This document shows, one piece after another, positions 61,191-64,000 of a stretch of 64,000 nt of DNA (position 1 is the stretch's first letter; every line of letters begins with the position of its first letter). Source of the DNA: Methanomassiliicoccus sp. GTDB lineage: Archaea; Thermoplasmatota; Thermoplasmata; Methanomassiliicoccales; Methanomassiliicoccaceae. A model generated the notes under the pieces. The model had not been told where the DNA came from and ran no database searches. It saw nothing but the letters and a program-made list of their open reading frames with translations. The DNA lies in contig JAAYAX010000005.1 of NCBI GenBank assembly GCA_012719175.1, positions 186,001-250,000 of the forward strand, written 5' to 3'. A program made the translations under genes and the position numbers.

Positions 61191-62537
61191 TCAGAGGACG
61201 TGGAGGTACCTCTGGAGTTCCCAGTCTGTGACATGGGTCCTATAGTTGTCCCATTCGTCCCCCTTGATCTTGAGGTAGTGGTTGAAGGCATGCTCGCCGA
61301 GAGTTCTCCGGACCAGATCGCTCTGGGACATCACTTCCAGAGCAGCCCCAAGGCTCTCGGGCAGCGAGTCGATACCATTGTTGGCCCTCTCGCTCTTGTC
61401 CATGCTGTAGATGTCCTTCTCCACGGGCTCGGGCGGCATGATATCGTTCTCTATACCGTCCAGGCCGGCCGCGATCATCACAGCGAACTGTAGGTAGGGA
61501 TTGCCAGCCGGGTCAGGGTTACGCATCTCCATCCTAGTCTTGGGGCCCCTACCTGCAGGGACCCTGATGAGCGCAGACCGGTTCATGTTGGCCCAGGATA
61601 TGTAGCACGGAGCCTCATAGCCAGGCACCAGGCGTTTGAAGGAGTTGACGTTGGAGTTGAGTATGGCGCAGATTTCTTTTGCGTGGTGGAGGAGACCACC
61701 AAGGTACTTGAGGGCGTTATCGCTTAGGCCGAACGCGCCATCGGGGTCGTCGAAGGCGTTCTTGCCGTTGGTCAGTGCCAGGCTCTGGTGGACGTGCATA
61801 CCCGAGCCGTTCTGGCCATACAGGGGCTTGGGCATGAAGCTCGCGAACTGACCATGCTGGAGAGCTATGGTCTTGACCGCCAGCTTGAACGTCATCAGGC
61901 GGTCGGCGACCGTGAGAGCGTCGTTGTACCTCATATCCACTTCGTGCTGGCCGGGGGCGACCTCGTGATGGGAGGCCTCGGTGTCAAAGCCCATCTCATC
62001 AAGGTTAAGCATGGTCTCCTTCCTGACGATCTCCCCCTTGTCTAAGGCCATGAGATCGAAGTAACCGGCGGAATCTGAAGGTGCTGCCATGGGGTTGCCC
62101 TGAGCGTCCACGTTGAACAGGAAGAACTCGAACTCAGGGCCAAGGTTGCATATGTAACCCTTCTCTTTGGCCTTATCGACCATCTTTTCCAGCACCCAGC
62201 GGGGATCGCCCTTGAACCTGTTGCCAGAGTGATCGAAGATCTGGCAGAACAGGCGGGCGGTCTTCAGACGCCCGTTGCAGGTCCAGGGATATATCTGGAA
62301 GGATGAGAGGATGGGGGTGGCCCTCATGTCTGATTCCTCTATGGTGGCGTAGCCTAGGATTGAGGAACCATCTATGAAGACCCCTTCATCGAGGGCCTTC
62401 TCAAGGTTTGAGGAAGGAATGGCAACGGTCTTGATAGTGCCAAGTATGTCAGAGAATTGCATCTCTATGAACTTGATCTCTCTGTCTTTGACGATTCTGA
62501 TAATATCCTCTTTTGAATAATCATGGTTGGCTGCCAT
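61191..62537 (-). CDS. glnA: Glutamine synthetase, standard type
   Basis: A 448-residue enzyme of the GSI-alpha type. Motifs: DGVFIDGSSILGYATIEESDM-like site, PEFEFFLFN, ASHHEVAPGQHEVDM, GSGMHVHQSLA and MRNPDPAGNPYLQFAVMIAAG. The adenylylation region reads KDIYSMDKSER. Assimilates ammonia into glutamine. The long variant follows on the same strand. An alaX gene lies upstream on this strand, and an Lrp/AsnC regulator is divergent beyond it. Confidence 0.96.
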   Translation of the reverse strand: MAANHDYSKEDIIRIVKDREIKFIEMQFSDILGTIKTVAIPSSNLEKALDEGVFIDGSSILGYATIEESDMRATPILSSFQIYPWTCNGRLKTARLFCQIFDHSGNRFKGDPRWVLEKMVDKAKEKGYICNLGPEFEFFLFNVDAQGNPMAAPSDSAGYFDLMALDKGEIVRKETMLNLDEMGFDTEASHHEVAPGQHEVDMRYNDALTVADRLMTFKLAVKTIALQHGQFASFMPKPLYGQNGSGMHVHQSLALTNGKNAFDDPDGAFGLSDNALKYLGGLLHHAKEICAILNSNVNSFKRLVPGYEAPCYISWANMNRSALIRVPAGRGPKTRMEMRNPDPAGNPYLQFAVMIAAGLDGIENDIMPPEPVEKDIYSMDKSERANNGIDSLPESLGAALEVMSQSDLVRRTLGEHAFNHYLKIKGDEWDNYRTHVTDWELQRYLHVL

Positions 62538-62607
62538 AATTGGAGGATAAGTAACAACTTATTAAATGTTTTTCTAGTAATACCGATAATAAGTGTACAT
62601 TTGTCGA

Positions 62608-63804
62608 TTATTCTTGCCATTTTTTCTCTATAGTCTTAGTAATCTCTGCAAGAGAGCTAGACATACATCTCTCCGCGTGATCCCTTCCTTGTACCCCGCC
62701 TGTGGCGAATGTGCTCTTCCCTCCCCCCTTTCCGCCCACCACTTCCAATGTCCTCCTCAGTATGGAAGCGCAGTCCACTCTGATATCTGGATGGCAGGCG
62801 ATCACCAACATGAAGTTGTCTCCTACAGAGCCAAGCGCGCATACCGAGGGTTCCTTGATCATTCTGTTGGCGGTGTCAATGAGGGCCTTCTTGTCCATGT
62901 TCTCGAACAACCCCGAGTACAGTTTGATCCCCCGTATGTAGGATGGTACCAGGTCGGCCAGTACCTTCGTCTCATAGTGCTTGATGGTGGCCTTTCGTCT
63001 CTCATTCTCTTGCAGGAGGTTCTCCAACGCGCTGAGGAGGTCCTGTGGACGAGATCCAAGGGCATCCGAGGCACGTAGGGCAGCTACCGAGAGGTCCATG
63101 GCCTTCCGTATGGCCTTATCTCCCACTTCGAACTCCACCTCCAGGTCCGCCACGGGATGGGCGGATTTTAGCGATGGCACTAGGATCATGCCCAGCTCCC
63201 TGGTGTTGTGGACATGGACCCCTGCGCATGCCGCCCGATCAACGTCCCCGATCTCGATAATCCGGACCCCATCCTCATGGATACGTTCAAGTTTCACTCT
63301 GGACTCAGATATCAGGGGATCGTCCCTACCGACGATCTTCTCTTTTATCTCCAAGGAGGATTCGATCGCCTCCTGCGCCTTCCGCTGGGCCTGGGAGACC
63401 ATGTTCCAGTCCAATGGGCCGTTGACCATCAGGGCTTTCTTCTCCGGGGTGATGGAGATCTTTACCAGGTGCAGGTCCGGACACAGCTTCGAGAGCTGGG
63501 AGAACAGCAGGTGCTCGCCCGTATGGCCTTTCATCATTTCATAGCGTCGAACCCAATCGATCTTACCGGTCACAGCATCCCCGACGTTCCGCCCATGACC
63601 CGGGACCCGGTGCATTACCAGATTATTCTCTTTCTTGACCTCCGTGACAGGCAGGTCAGAGATCGTTCCAGTATCAGCGACCTGACCTCCTCCCCCCGGA
63701 TAGAACGCGCTCCGATCCAGAATGAGCCACTCACCATTTATCTCGGTGACCGCAGCTTCGAACTCCTGGCAGTAGGGATCGGAAAGATATAAGCGGGCCG
63801 TCAT
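62608..63804 (-). CDS. AlaX-type alanyl-tRNA editing protein with DHHA1 domain
   Basis: Hydrolyses mischarged tRNA-Ala (Ser or Gly). About 398 residues, the long AlaX form. The start region MTARLYLSDPYCQEFEA leads to GGGGQVADTGTI, then the zinc site GHTGEHLLFSQL and CAGVHVHNT, which supply the HxxxH and CxxxH ligands. The C-terminal third is a DHHA1 domain (VVGGKGGGKSTFATGG). It has no aminoacylation domain, so it is not AlaRS. The longer frame to 63828 lacks a better start. Confidence 0.9.
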   Translation of the reverse strand: MTARLYLSDPYCQEFEAAVTEINGEWLILDRSAFYPGGGGQVADTGTISDLPVTEVKKENNLVMHRVPGHGRNVGDAVTGKIDWVRRYEMMKGHTGEHLLFSQLSKLCPDLHLVKISITPEKKALMVNGPLDWNMVSQAQRKAQEAIESSLEIKEKIVGRDDPLISESRVKLERIHEDGVRIIEIGDVDRAACAGVHVHNTRELGMILVPSLKSAHPVADLEVEFEVGDKAIRKAMDLSVAALRASDALGSRPQDLLSALENLLQENERRKATIKHYETKVLADLVPSYIRGIKLYSGLFENMDKKALIDTANRMIKEPSVCALGSVGDNFMLVIACHPDIRVDCASILRRTLEVVGGKGGGKSTFATGGVQGRDHAERCMSSSLAEITKTIEKKWQE

Positions 63805-63961
63805 TAGATCGTCAAAGAGGTAAAACAATTAGAACACTTTAACGCTATCCAGAAGATTCTCAATTGGACACCCATTGACTGAAAGCCAGGACGGCCGTTT
63901 CTTTGCAAAGCTAATAGATTCAAATACTCTGTTAGATATTAGACATTTGTCCATTTGGTCG

Positions 63962-64000
63962 ATGTCCATGCTTGATGAGCTCGATAAGCGAATAATTGAA
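63962..64000 (+). CDS. Lrp/AsnC-family regulator, partial (5' end only)
   Basis: From ATG 63962 the frame stays open to the window edge and reads MSMLDELDKRIIE, the typical opening of Lrp/AsnC winged-helix regulators (LDxxDxxIL). Only 13 codons are visible, so the call rests on a short match. The AT-rich upstream region (63880-63960) has TATA-like sequence. Such proteins commonly control glutamine synthetase and amino acid genes, which lie next to it. Confidence 0.6.
   Translation, partial: MSMLDELDKRIIE

Overview
The window is a chromosomal stretch of a moderately GC-rich euryarchaeon, most likely from the Thermoplasmata and near Methanomassiliicoccales. The archaeal assignment rests on topoisomerase VI A and B, class I lysyl-tRNA synthetase, a NAC homologue, Sec61 beta, a DRG-type GTPase, a four-subunit 2-oxoacid:ferredoxin oxidoreductase, AlaX, and TATA-box promoters with leaderless or short-leader starts. 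Topo VI argues against the Thermoplasmatales proper. No methanogenesis gene is present, so the lineage call is an inference.

Layout. 1-3.9 kb (minus): an HprK-like P-loop protein cut by the window edge, citramalate synthase, homoserine dehydrogenase and an ACT-domain protein, forming a branched-chain and aspartate-family amino acid block. 4.1-10.9 kb: a ferritin-like DUF2202 protein, tRNA-Ser(GGA), a large hybrid histidine kinase, and a divergent nitrilase/NAD synthase pair. 10.9-16.2 kb: tRNA-Glu(CTC), a flavodoxin-fold reductase, a DUF4332 protein, an MBL-fold hydrolase and a divergent MarR/MFS efflux pair. 16.6-30 kb: a cell-surface and signalling region with three anchored surface proteins (beta-propeller plus FN3; an OmpL47-like protein; a 1379-residue protein with 14 FN3 domains), a second flavodoxin-fold reductase, a GAF histidine kinase and an orphan ArlH-like protein with a decayed Walker A. 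30-38.8 kb: pyrophosphatase, Sec61 beta, LysRS, a degenerate feo locus with an iron-type operator, the top6BA operon, a zinc-ribbon membrane protein and a decayed phytoene-desaturase-like oxidoreductase. 38.8-44.2 kb: carbamate kinase, DRG GTPase, HisRS, a candidate small RNA, dodecin, and panD coupled to RNase HI. 44.3-53.8 kb: an iron/cobalamin-type ABC importer, a histone-deacetylase-like enzyme, tRNA-Asp(GTC), a CBS-ParB protein, PEP synthase and a large unknown membrane-anchored protein. 54-64 kb: the porGDAB operon, a DUF169 protein, a QueG-like Fe-S protein, HypC, NAC, two glutamine synthetases, AlaX and the first codons of an Lrp/AsnC regulator.

How the genes work together. The metabolic core (POR, PEP synthase, citramalate synthase, two glutamine synthetases, carbamate kinase, pyrophosphatase) suits an anaerobe that builds carbon skeletons from acetyl-CoA and pyruvate with ferredoxin. 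The surface region suggests adhesion or cell-envelope specialisation.

The observations most worth following are: a candidate minus-strand RNA (about 82 nt) whose 15-bp stem exposes two anti-Shine-Dalgarno CCUCC motifs; the frameshifted feoA behind a perfect TTTAGGA/TCCTAAA palindrome with a second feoA and a Cys-rich peptide but no feoB; the nitrilase whose natural start position carries ACG; and the orphan ArlH-like protein beside a giant FN3 protein.
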